DNA of 5,073 bases from Bacillota bacterium. GTDB taxonomy: Bacteria > Bacillota_E > JAJZYS01 > JAILZS01. The position numbers were made by a program, and so were the translations under genes. The stretch's first letter is position 1; each line of letters starts with the position of its first letter. The notes under the pieces were generated by a model. It saw only the letters and a program-made list of their open reading frames with translations, ran no database searches and was not told where the DNA came from. Shown in pieces: positions 1 to 4,571 of the stretch. The DNA lies in contig JAKASY010000041.1 in the NCBI GenBank assembly GCA_021817625.1, forward strand, positions 4,245-9,317, in the 5' to 3' direction.

Positions 1-100
1 GCCAGGACCGTGGTGCCCAGCCATGGCAGGAGCCGGCGCCACGTCGGCGGGCGAGGGGGCGAGGCCAGCTCGCCGCTGCCCGCCTCCGGTGGTGTGGCGG
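1..100. other. Left-edge intergenic stretch, no gene recognised
   Basis: This stretch lies beyond the stop codon of the leftward secreted-protein gene. I see no convincing start with a Shine-Dalgarno sequence and no protein family on either strand. The ATG at 22-24 on the minus strand and the ATG at 23 on the plus strand lack ribosome-binding support. The only structure seen is a short hairpin at 58-74, listed separately. The tail of a gene lying mostly outside the window cannot be excluded. Confidence 0.5.
58..74 (-). terminator. Possible U-tract-free hairpin after the secreted-protein gene
   Basis: GGCGAG at 58-63 and CTCGCC at 69-74 form a 6-bp perfect stem around a 5-nt loop. The hairpin begins 27 nt past the stop codon (101-103) of the leftward gene. 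No T-rich run follows on the minus strand, so it is not a canonical intrinsic terminator. In DNA this GC-rich a 6-bp stem can easily arise by chance. Confidence 0.2.
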
Positions 101-655
101 TCATCGGCCGGCCGCCTTGTCCGACGGAATGGGCCGCAGGCTGGCGGCGACCCGCCGAAGCGCGGCGAGCGGCGCCTGCCCAAGCACGGTGCACGCCACA
201 TGCGGGAAGAAGACTTCGACCCAGTTCGGACAGTCGCCCTGCCGCCGCACGACCCGCGCGGGCGCCCCGTCGAGCCGGGTCAGCGGCAAGAGCGACGGCG
301 CGCCATGACTCCCGGCCTCCGTCAGCTGGAGCGACGCGGCGCCGGCCCGATAGGTGGCGACGAAAGCCGCATACGGCGTGCCGCGCCCGACCACCGCGAG
401 GGAGCGCAGGCGCCAGGACGCCGGCACGTACGCTGGCTCGCGCACGGGAAAGGGGAGGAGGCGGCGCGCCGCCGCGAACGTGGCCACACGCGCGGTGCCT
501 GGGGCACGGCCGCGACCCAGGAGGCACACGACGGGGGTGGACGACGCGCGCGCCGGGGGCGCGGCCGCCGCACCCGCGCTGCCGGCCGCAAGGACGGCCC
601 ACACCGTCAGGGCGAGAGCGGCCGCCGCCCGCCTGGCACCTCTGGTCCTCGTCAC
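101..655 (-). CDS. Secreted hypothetical protein with DUF4367-like domain
   Basis: With the GTG start at 655 the product is 184 aa. It opens with a basic n-region (RTRGARR, residues 3-9), a hydrophobic Ala/Leu/Val core (10-24) and an Ala-rich cleavage zone (about 26-33), so export is likely. Residues about 65-175 resemble the DUF4367 fold found in anti-sigma-like and outer-membrane-sorting-like proteins. The features are a PAYVPASWRL segment, a YRAG strand with a hydrophobic SLQLTEAG strand, an LDGAPARVV strand, a WVEVFFPHVACTVLG strand pair, and a final ALRRVAASL helix. That match rests on pattern memory. Cys141 and Cys154 flank adjacent predicted strands and could form a disulfide; Cys44 is a third. 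The 655 start is chosen because AAGGGGTGG lies upstream and the signal peptide then begins properly. GTG 682 and ATG 697 are alternatives, but the codons between 697 and 683 (GTA GAA AGT GGT) look unlike the GC-ending codons of the gene. The gene diverges from marR. Its function is unknown. Confidence 0.72.
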   Translation of the reverse strand: MTRTRGARRAAAALALTVWAVLAAGSAGAAAAPPARASSTPVVCLLGRGRAPGTARVATFAAARRLLPFPVREPAYVPASWRLRSLAVVGRGTPYAAFVATYRAGAASLQLTEAGSHGAPSLLPLTRLDGAPARVVRRQGDCPNWVEVFFPHVACTVLGQAPLAALRRVAASLRPIPSDKAAGR

Positions 656-659
656 GCGT

Positions 660-668
660 CCACCCCTT
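660..668 (-). promoter_or_regulatory. Shine-Dalgarno deciding the GTG 655 start
   Basis: On the minus strand AAGGGGTGG precedes GTG 655-653 with 4 nt (from GGTGG) or 7 nt (from AAGGGG) of spacing. ATG 697 has only a weak AGG further upstream. This purine run is the main reason for preferring the 184-aa start. Confidence 0.45.
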
Positions 669-766
669 CGCGCCCGGGTCACACCACTTTCTACCATCGG
701 TCGCCGGCCTGGGCAAGCGGCGCTCCACCAGGACTGCGTTGGCTGGCGCCGATGCCCTCGCCCCCG

Positions 767-793
767 TTGGACACTCTTCATCTCGTGTATAGT
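767..793 (+). promoter_or_regulatory. Sigma70-like promoter of marR
   Basis: TTGGAC at 767-772 matches four of six -35 positions (TTGACA). TATAGT at 788-793 matches five of six -10 positions (TATAAT). The spacer is 15 bp, shorter than the ideal 17. A TG directly abuts the -10 box at 786-787. The patch stands out as AT-rich in otherwise very GC-rich DNA. Transcription would be expected to start near 799-801, just ahead of the marR gene. Confidence 0.5.
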
Positions 794-810
794 TAGGGAG
801 ACTTTCTATA
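788..810. promoter_or_regulatory. Candidate MarR operator, imperfect palindrome over -10 and start
   Basis: The outer arms TATAG (788-792) and CTATA (806-810) are perfect inverted repeats, and an inner AG (795-796) pairs with CT (802-803). In total 7 of 11 positions pair around a centre at 799. MarR dimers typically bind AT-rich palindromes of about 16-24 bp that overlap their own promoter. This site covers the -10 box and the expected transcription start. Binding by the adjacent MarR protein is inferred, not shown. Confidence 0.42.
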
Positions 811-1313
811 TGCCTCAACCGGAGACCGCTGGTGACATTGGGGGGAGCGCGGTGCGGGAGCTGGGCGCGACGGCGGAGCTGACCGAGATCGATCAGGCCC
901 TCGAGGTCGTCACGGCGGTGGTCCGGCGGCTTCGCCAGTCCGCCGGCGCGGCACCGGTCCGGGCCCGCAGCCTGTCCTTGACGGAGCTGCGCCTGCTCCG
1001 GCGTGTCGCGCGCGGCGTGCGGCTGACGACCGACCTCGCCCAGGATCTCGACGTCACGACCGCCACCGTGAGCGCGGCCGTCGACGGCCTGGTGCGGCGG
1101 GGCCTGGTCGGGCGCTGCGCCCCGGACAGCGACCGGCGCGCCGTGCCCCTGGCCTTGAGCGAAGAGGGGCGGGCTGTGCTCGAGGAGGCGCGGGAGCGCC
1201 AGCGGCAGGCCATGGCCGAGGTCGTGTCCCACCTCGCCCCGCCAGAGCGCCATGCCCTGGCCATGGCCTTGAGCGGCCTCTCGCGGGCGCTCGCGCCGCG
1301 CACGCCGCCGTAG
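810..1313 (+). CDS. MarR-family winged-helix transcriptional regulator
   Basis: The 167-aa product is a dimeric winged-helix DNA-binding protein that normally represses its own operon and lets go on binding small aromatic or drug-like ligands. The N-terminal dimerisation helix is about residues 24-44 and LSLTELRLLRRVA (55-67) is the next helix. A helix-turn-helix follows at about 71-97, with recognition helix TTATVSAAVDGLVRRG. The wing carries the family hallmark D-S-D-R-R (106-110). A long C-terminal dimerisation helix pair spans about 117-161. A single Cys103 sits just before the wing; no OhrR-type N-terminal redox cysteine is seen. The ATG at 810 has AGGGAG at 795-800 with 9-nt spacing, but that purine run lies at or before the expected transcription start. 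GTG 852, with GGGGGGAG 4 nt upstream and better codon use after it, gives a 153-aa product and is a serious alternative. The adjacent efflux gene is its likely target. Confidence 0.9.
   Translation: MPQPETAGDIGGSAVRELGATAELTEIDQALEVVTAVVRRLRQSAGAAPVRARSLSLTELRLLRRVARGVRLTTDLAQDLDVTTATVSAAVDGLVRRGLVGRCAPDSDRRAVPLALSEEGRAVLEEARERQRQAMAEVVSHLAPPERHALAMALSGLSRALAPRTPP
840..847 (+). promoter_or_regulatory. Shine-Dalgarno for alternative marR start GTG 852
   Basis: GGGGGGAG is followed by 4 nt and then the in-frame GTG 852-854. If transcription begins near 800, this is the only complete ribosome-binding site on the transcript before the winged-helix domain. That makes the 153-aa form plausible. 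Confidence 0.35.
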
Positions 1314-1315
1314 CG

Positions 1316-1328
1316 GGCCCGGCGGGCC
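1316..1328 (+). other. Small intercistronic GC hairpin after marR
   Basis: GGCCC (1316-1320) and GGGCC (1324-1328) form a 5-bp stem with a 3-nt loop, beginning 3 nt after the marR stop. No T-run follows. It could tune read-through into the exporter gene or be chance in GC-rich sequence. Confidence 0.2.
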
Positions 1329-1386
1329 GGCGCGCGTCGCGGACGTGTGTCCCCCGCAAACATCGCGTTCCCAACCGCTTTCCCAT

Positions 1387-1393
1387 GGGGGTG
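1387..1393 (+). promoter_or_regulatory. Shine-Dalgarno-like run deciding the exporter TTG start
   Basis: GGGGGTG sits 5 nt before TTG 1399 (7 nt measured from the end of the G-run). The upstream in-frame GTG 1345 has no purine-rich leader. Codons between 1345 and 1398 end in A or T about half the time, unlike the rest of the gene. Confidence 0.4.
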
Positions 1394-1398
1394 CGTCG

Positions 1399-3174
1399 TT
1401 GGCGGCCGACACGAAGCCTGCGTCCACTCGTCTCGCTCAGCACCCCGACCGCTACAAGTGGGTGGCGCTCTCCAACACGACCGTGGCCACCCTCCTGGCG
1501 ACGATCGACGCCTCGATCCTGATGATCGCCATGCCGGACATCTTCCGCGGCATCGACCTGAACCCGCTGGTGCCCTCGAACAGCTTCTACCTCCTGTGGC
1601 TGATCCTCGGCTACCTCGTCGTGACCAGCGTGACCGTCGTCAGCCTCGGGCGCCTGGGCGACATGTTCGGCCGGGTGCGCATGTACAACGTGGGCTTCGT
1701 CATCTACACGGCCGCCTCGCTCCTCCTGACGATCGACTGGATGACCGGCCCGGCGGGCGCGGACTGGCTGATCGGCATGCGCCTGGTGCAGGGGATCGGC
1801 GGTGCGTTCCTCATGGCCAACTCGCCGGCCATCCTGACCGACGCCTTTCCCTCCAACCAGCGCGGCCTGGCGCTCGGCATCAACAACATCGCCGGCATCA
1901 GCGGCGGCTTCATCGGCCTCGTGCTGGGCGGCGTCCTCGCGCCCATCGACTGGCGGCTCGTGTTCCTCGTGTCCGTGCCGTTCGGCCTGTTCGGCACGGT
2001 CTGGGCCTATCTCAAGCTGCGCGACACGGGTCTGCGCCGGCGCGAGCCGGTCGACTGGTGGGGCAACCTCAGCTTCGCCCTGGGCCTGACGCTCATCATG
2101 ATCGGCATCACGGGCGGCATCCAGCCCTACGGCGGCCACACCATGGGCTGGACGAGCCCCTGGGTGCTCGGGGAGATCGCCGTCGGCGCCCTCTTCCTGT
2201 GCGCCTTCGCCTTGGCGCAGAGCCGCGCGGCGCACCCCATGTTCCGCCTGCCCCTGTTTGGCATCCGCGCCTTCATGTTCGGCGTCTTCTCCAGCTTCCT
2301 CTCGGCGATCGCGCGCGGCGGGCTGCAGTTCATGATGATCATCTGGCTGCAGGGCATATGGCTTCCGCTGCACGGCTTCGACTTCGCGATCACACCGCTC
2401 TGGGCGGGCATCTACATGCTCCCCCTGAGCGCCGGCTTCCTCCTGGCCGGGCCGGCGTCGGGCTACCTCTCCGACCGCTTCGAGCCCCGCTGGTTCGCCA
2501 CGGGCGGCATGCTGGCGAGCGCCTTCGCCTTCGTCCTGCTCACACTGCTCCCGGTGGACTTCGCGTACGTGGACTTTGCCCTCGCCCTCTTGACGATCGG
2601 CCTCGCCATGGGCGCCTTCGCCTCGCCCAACCGGGCGAGCGTGATGAACAGCCTCCCGCCGGAGCATCGGGGCGCGGGCGCCGGCATGAACACCACGTTC
2701 CAGAACTCGGCCCAGGTGCTCTCCATGGGCATCTTCTTCAGCCTGATGATCGCCGGCCTGGCCCGCACGCTGCCCGGCGCCGTCGCGGCCGGCCTGGGCG
2801 CGCACGGCGTGCCGGCGTCGGTGGGCGAGCGCATCGCCCACCTGCCGCCGGTGTCGATCCTCTTCGCCGCCTTCCTCGGCTACAACCCCATCCGCTCGCT
2901 CCTGGGCGCCCACGTCATCGCCCTCCTGCCGCGCGCGGACGTGGCGGCGCTCACCGGGCGGTCCTTCTTCTCCTCGCTCATCTCGGCGCCGTTCCAGAGC
3001 GGCCTGCGCGAGGCCCTGGCGTTCGCCGTCGTCGCCTGCCTCCTGGCCGCGGTGGCCTCTTGGTCGCGCGGCGGCCGCTACGTCTACGGCGAGACTGGCG
3101 ATCGAGGAGAGATGGCGCGCGAGCCGGAGGGCGGGGCCGGCGCCGCCTCGGCGGCGGCGCCCTCCGCGGAGTAG
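1399..3174 (+). CDS. DHA2-type MFS drug exporter, 14 transmembrane helices
   Basis: The 591-aa inner-membrane protein is a probable proton-coupled exporter of small or drug-like molecules. TM1 (about 22-44) carries the DHA2-type acidic motif around Asp37 (TIDASILMIAMP). Motif A lies between TM2 and TM3: G84-R-L-G-D88-M-F-G-R92. Motif B is R128-L-V-Q-G-I-G-G in TM4. Motif C in TM5 is G169-G-F-I-G-L-V-L-G-G178, with Leu where antiporters usually have Pro. A second motif-A-like loop, G351-P-A-S-G-Y-L-S-D359-R, precedes TM11. About 14 hydrophobic helices are seen. A long stretch (about 456-535) between TM13 and TM14 includes LPPVSILFAAFLGYNP, which I recall as typical of one actinobacterial/Chloroflexi MFS subfamily. 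The last 30 residues are a polar, Ala-rich tail. The TTG start is preferred on ribosome-binding and codon grounds; GTG 1345 would give 609 aa. The gene follows marR by 85 bp and is probably in the same transcript. Substrate unknown. Confidence 0.9.
   Translation: MAADTKPASTRLAQHPDRYKWVALSNTTVATLLATIDASILMIAMPDIFRGIDLNPLVPSNSFYLLWLILGYLVVTSVTVVSLGRLGDMFGRVRMYNVGFVIYTAASLLLTIDWMTGPAGADWLIGMRLVQGIGGAFLMANSPAILTDAFPSNQRGLALGINNIAGISGGFIGLVLGGVLAPIDWRLVFLVSVPFGLFGTVWAYLKLRDTGLRRREPVDWWGNLSFALGLTLIMIGITGGIQPYGGHTMGWTSPWVLGEIAVGALFLCAFALAQSRAAHPMFRLPLFGIRAFMFGVFSSFLSAIARGGLQFMMIIWLQGIWLPLHGFDFAITPLWAGIYMLPLSAGFLLAGPASGYLSDRFEPRWFATGGMLASAFAFVLLTLLPVDFAYVDFALALLTIGLAMGAFASPNRASVMNSLPPEHRGAGAGMNTTFQNSAQVLSMGIFFSLMIAGLARTLPGAVAAGLGAHGVPASVGERIAHLPPVSILFAAFLGYNPIRSLLGAHVIALLPRADVAALTGRSFFSSLISAPFQSGLREALAFAVVACLLAAVASWSRGGRYVYGETGDRGEMAREPEGGAGAASAAAPSAE
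3139..3161 (+). other. Perfect 9-bp GC hairpin inside the exporter's 3' end
   Basis: GGCGCCGCC (3139-3147) and GGCGGCGCC (3153-3161) pair perfectly around the 5-nt loop TCGGC. The structure ends 10 nt before the exporter stop codon and lies in codons for the Ala-rich tail. No U-run follows. It could slow ribosomes, protect the upstream mRNA from 3' exonucleases, or reduce read-through to the hydrolase gene. GC-rich Ala/Gly codons make such stems easy to form by chance. Confidence 0.4.
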
Positions 3175-3194
3175 CGGTACCCACTCGCAGCGAC

Positions 3195-3200
3195 GGGAGA
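3195..3200 (+). promoter_or_regulatory. Shine-Dalgarno of the MBL-fold hydrolase
   Basis: GGGAGA lies 8 nt before ATG 3209 in the 34-bp gap after the exporter stop. It supports this start and independent translation within a shared transcript. No promoter hexamers are seen in the gap. Confidence 0.55.
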
Positions 3201-3208
3201 GTGCACGG

Positions 3209-3892
3209 ATGCGCATCCGCTGGTACGGGCACGCGGCGTTCCTTCTTGCCGCCCCCGACGGCAAGGCGGTGTTCCTCGACCCGTTCGGCGTGCCGGGCCC
3301 GGAGATGGCGGCGCGCGGCATCGCCTTCGCCTACCCGCCCATTCGCGACGTGCGCGCCGACCTGGTGCTCGTCACGCACGAGCACTTCGACCACAACGCC
3401 GCCGACGCGGTGGCCGGCGGCCCCCAGGTGATCCGGGCCAGGGCCGGCACGTTCGACACGCCCATCGGCAAGGTGACGGGCATCGTCGGCGACCACGACG
3501 CGCAGGCAGGCACCCGGCGCGGCATGAACGCCATCTACGCCTTCGCGCTCGACGGCATGCGCGTGTGCCACTTCGGTGACTACGGCCAGGCCCGGTTGCG
3601 CGACGAGCAGGAGGCGGCGATCGGCACCGTGGACGTCCTCCTGGTGCCGGTGGGCGGCGGACCGACGGTGGAAGCGGAGGCGGCGCTCGAGCTCGTGCGC
3701 CGGCTGCGTCCGCGCTACGTAGTGCCGATGCACTACCGCACGCCCGCGATCAGCTTCCTCGACACGGCCGACGCGTTCCTCGACCGCCTGGACCGGGTGG
3801 TGCGCCTCGACGCTCCGGCGTTCGAGACAGCCGAGCTGCCCGGCGGGGCGGCGGGCGAGACCATTGCCGTGGTGCCCACGCCGCCCGCCTGA
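3209..3892 (+). CDS. Metallo-beta-lactamase-fold hydrolase, UlaG-like (COG2220)
   Basis: The 227-aa cytosolic protein has a complete set of metal ligands for a two-metal MBL-fold hydrolase of the Lactamase_B_3/UlaG-like group. It starts with the typical MRIRWYGHAAF strand containing Gly7-His8. The HxHxDH motif is T-H57-E-H59-F-D61-H62-N. His96 is in IVGDHD, and a following RRGMNAIY stretch is characteristic of this branch. Asp124 is in CHFGDYGQ, a VDVLLVPVGGGPT strand spans about 141-153, and His175 is in VVPMHY. The length matches the family norm of about 210-240 aa, and no signal peptide is visible. Relatives cleave phosphoester, lactone or amide-like bonds, but most members of this branch have no known substrate. 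A role in true beta-lactam resistance should not be assumed. The gene follows the exporter by 34 bp with its own good ribosome-binding site, so it is probably part of the marR-exporter transcript. Confidence 0.9.
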   Translation: MRIRWYGHAAFLLAAPDGKAVFLDPFGVPGPEMAARGIAFAYPPIRDVRADLVLVTHEHFDHNAADAVAGGPQVIRARAGTFDTPIGKVTGIVGDHDAQAGTRRGMNAIYAFALDGMRVCHFGDYGQARLRDEQEAAIGTVDVLLVPVGGGPTVEAEAALELVRRLRPRYVVPMHYRTPAISFLDTADAFLDRLDRVVRLDAPAFETAELPGGAAGETIAVVPTPPA

Positions 3893-3913
3893 GCGGGGGG
3901 CGTGGCCGCGAGC

Positions 3914-3937
3914 GCCGCGCCGGTCGACCGGCACGGC
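3914..3937 (+). terminator. Near-perfect 24-bp inverted repeat, possible U-less terminator
   Basis: The dyad is centred between 3925 and 3926. Its core (3919-3932, GCCGGTCGACCGGC) is a perfect 14-bp palindrome, and with flanks 11 of 12 position pairs match (only C3918/A3933 fails). As RNA it folds into a 10-bp stem with one mismatch and a UCGA loop. It begins 21 nt after the hydrolase stop. No T-run follows, so it would be a U-tract-free terminator or an mRNA 3' stabiliser. A DNA operator for a dimeric regulator is the alternative reading. Confidence 0.4.
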
Positions 3938-3974
3938 TGGTGGGTGCACAGTCGCTGTCGGCCGCTCGGCCTGA

Positions 3975-3995
3975 GGCGGTGGGGGTGGGGGCGAC
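3975..3995 (+). promoter_or_regulatory. G-rich leader and ribosome-binding region of the GNAT gene
   Basis: Two five-G runs (GGGGGTGGGGG) preceded by GGCGG end 5 nt before GTG 3996. They are the only Shine-Dalgarno-like sequence for this gene and support the GTG start. Four G-runs of at least two could also form a weak two-layer G-quadruplex. No promoter was recognised in the 103-bp gap. Confidence 0.4.
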
Positions 3996-4571
3996 GTGAC
4001 CGCGATCCGGCTACGGTCCGTCGAGGCGTCCGACGTGCCGTTCCTCTGGGAGATGCTGTACGAGGCCATCTTCGTGCCCGAGGGCGAGGCGGCGCCGCCG
4101 CGGGAGATCGTGCGCGACCCTTCGATCCGCCACTACGTGGAGGGCTACGGACGCCCAGGCGACCTGGGCGTGGTCGCGCTCGGCCCGCAGGGCGAGCGCC
4201 TGGGTGCCGCCTGGTGCCGGCTCCTTTCCGGCGCGGACCCGGGCTACGGCTACGTCGCGGACGATGTGCCGGAGGTCAGCGTGGCGGTGCGCCGCGGGCG
4301 GCGCGGAGCGGGCATCGGCACGGCGCTCGTGGGGCGGCTTATGGCCGACGTCGCCGCCGCCGGCTACCGGCGCGTCAGCCTGGGCGTGCATCCGCTGAAT
4401 CCCGCCCGCCGCCTGTACGAGCGCCTCGGCTTCCGCCTCGTCTCGCAGGCTGGCGGGGCGCACGTGATGGTCGCCCACCTGACCGCCGCCCCGGGCGGCG
4501 GCGTGCAGGGCTCGGCGCGGCCGCCCTGGTGCCCTTGCGCGGAATCGTGGCCCGGGGCCGCGCGGCCGTGA
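3996..4571 (+). CDS. GNAT-family N-acetyltransferase
   Basis: The 191-aa cytosolic enzyme is expected to transfer acetyl from acetyl-CoA to an amine. It starts as GNAT enzymes often do with a strand IRLRSVEASDVPFLWEML (4-21). The core has strand LGVVALGPQGERLGAAWCRL (57-76), then strand VPEVSVAVRRG (91-101), and the acetyl-CoA loop R103-G-A-G-I-G108 matching Q/R-x-x-G-x-G/A. Helix TALVGRLMADVAAAGY follows, then strand VSLGVHPLNP and the typical ARRLYERLGFRLV (137-149). Lys/Arg-protein, aminoglycoside or small-metabolite targets cannot be distinguished. The conserved fold ends near residue 158 (VAHL). The remaining 30 or so residues are Pro/Ala/Gly/Trp/Cys-rich, look non-domain, and are encoded over a strong hairpin. 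The gene starts 103 bp after the hydrolase and its TGA directly abuts the TAG of the opposing GNAT gene. Confidence 0.9.
   Translation: MTAIRLRSVEASDVPFLWEMLYEAIFVPEGEAAPPREIVRDPSIRHYVEGYGRPGDLGVVALGPQGERLGAAWCRLLSGADPGYGYVADDVPEVSVAVRRGRRGAGIGTALVGRLMADVAAAGYRRVSLGVHPLNPARRLYERLGFRLVSQAGGAHVMVAHLTAAPGGGVQGSARPPWCPCAESWPGAARP
4483..4501 (+). other. GC hairpin at the end of the conserved GNAT coding region
   Basis: The 19-bp sequence is a perfect dyad around C4492 (nine matching pairs). It can fold as a 7-bp stem (4483-4489 with 4495-4501) and a 5-nt loop. It sits just after the codons for the last conserved residues and 70 nt upstream of the annotated stop. It may act as an end-of-transcript structure for the plus strand, and because it is symmetric also for the opposing gene's transcript. 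Confidence 0.35.

Noticed and set aside
10..796. Two long overlapping plus-strand frames across the secreted-protein gene
   Set aside because: Both give Arg/Pro/Ala-rich sequence without domains. The minus-strand frame has a signal peptide, a ribosome-binding site and GC-ending codons.
354..809. N-terminal extension of the marR frame upstream of 810
   Set aside because: It would run through the promoter and the divergent gene, and the sequence is Arg/Ala-rich without homology to MarR proteins.
2046..2055. GCCGGTCGAC recurs in the exporter gene, and CCGGTCGAC near 5024-5032, resembling the core of the 24-bp repeat
   Set aside because: Both are explained by coding sequence, lack the second arm, and such GC words are common at this base composition.
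1054..3321. A 755-codon open frame on the minus strand opposite marR and the exporter
   Set aside because: It is an antisense shadow. The translation is dominated by Arg, Glu, His, Ala and Gly with no fold or motif, while the plus strand carries two recognisable families across the same bases.
1347..3431. A 694-codon plus-strand frame overlapping the exporter
   Set aside because: It is a +2 frame shadow rich in Arg, His and Pro with no membrane helices; the exporter frame has all MFS motifs.
3209..3892. True beta-lactamase conferring antibiotic resistance
   Set aside because: No signal peptide, and the sequence belongs to the UlaG-like COG2220 branch rather than to class B beta-lactamases.
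3975..3993. G-quadruplex in the GNAT leader
   Set aside because: Only two runs of three or more G are present, so only a weak two-layer structure is possible; a ribosome-binding role explains it more simply.
2978..4069. A 363-codon open frame on the minus strand opposite the hydrolase
   Set aside because: Low-complexity Arg/His/Val-rich translation with proline runs. The plus strand encodes a complete MBL-fold enzyme with all metal ligands.
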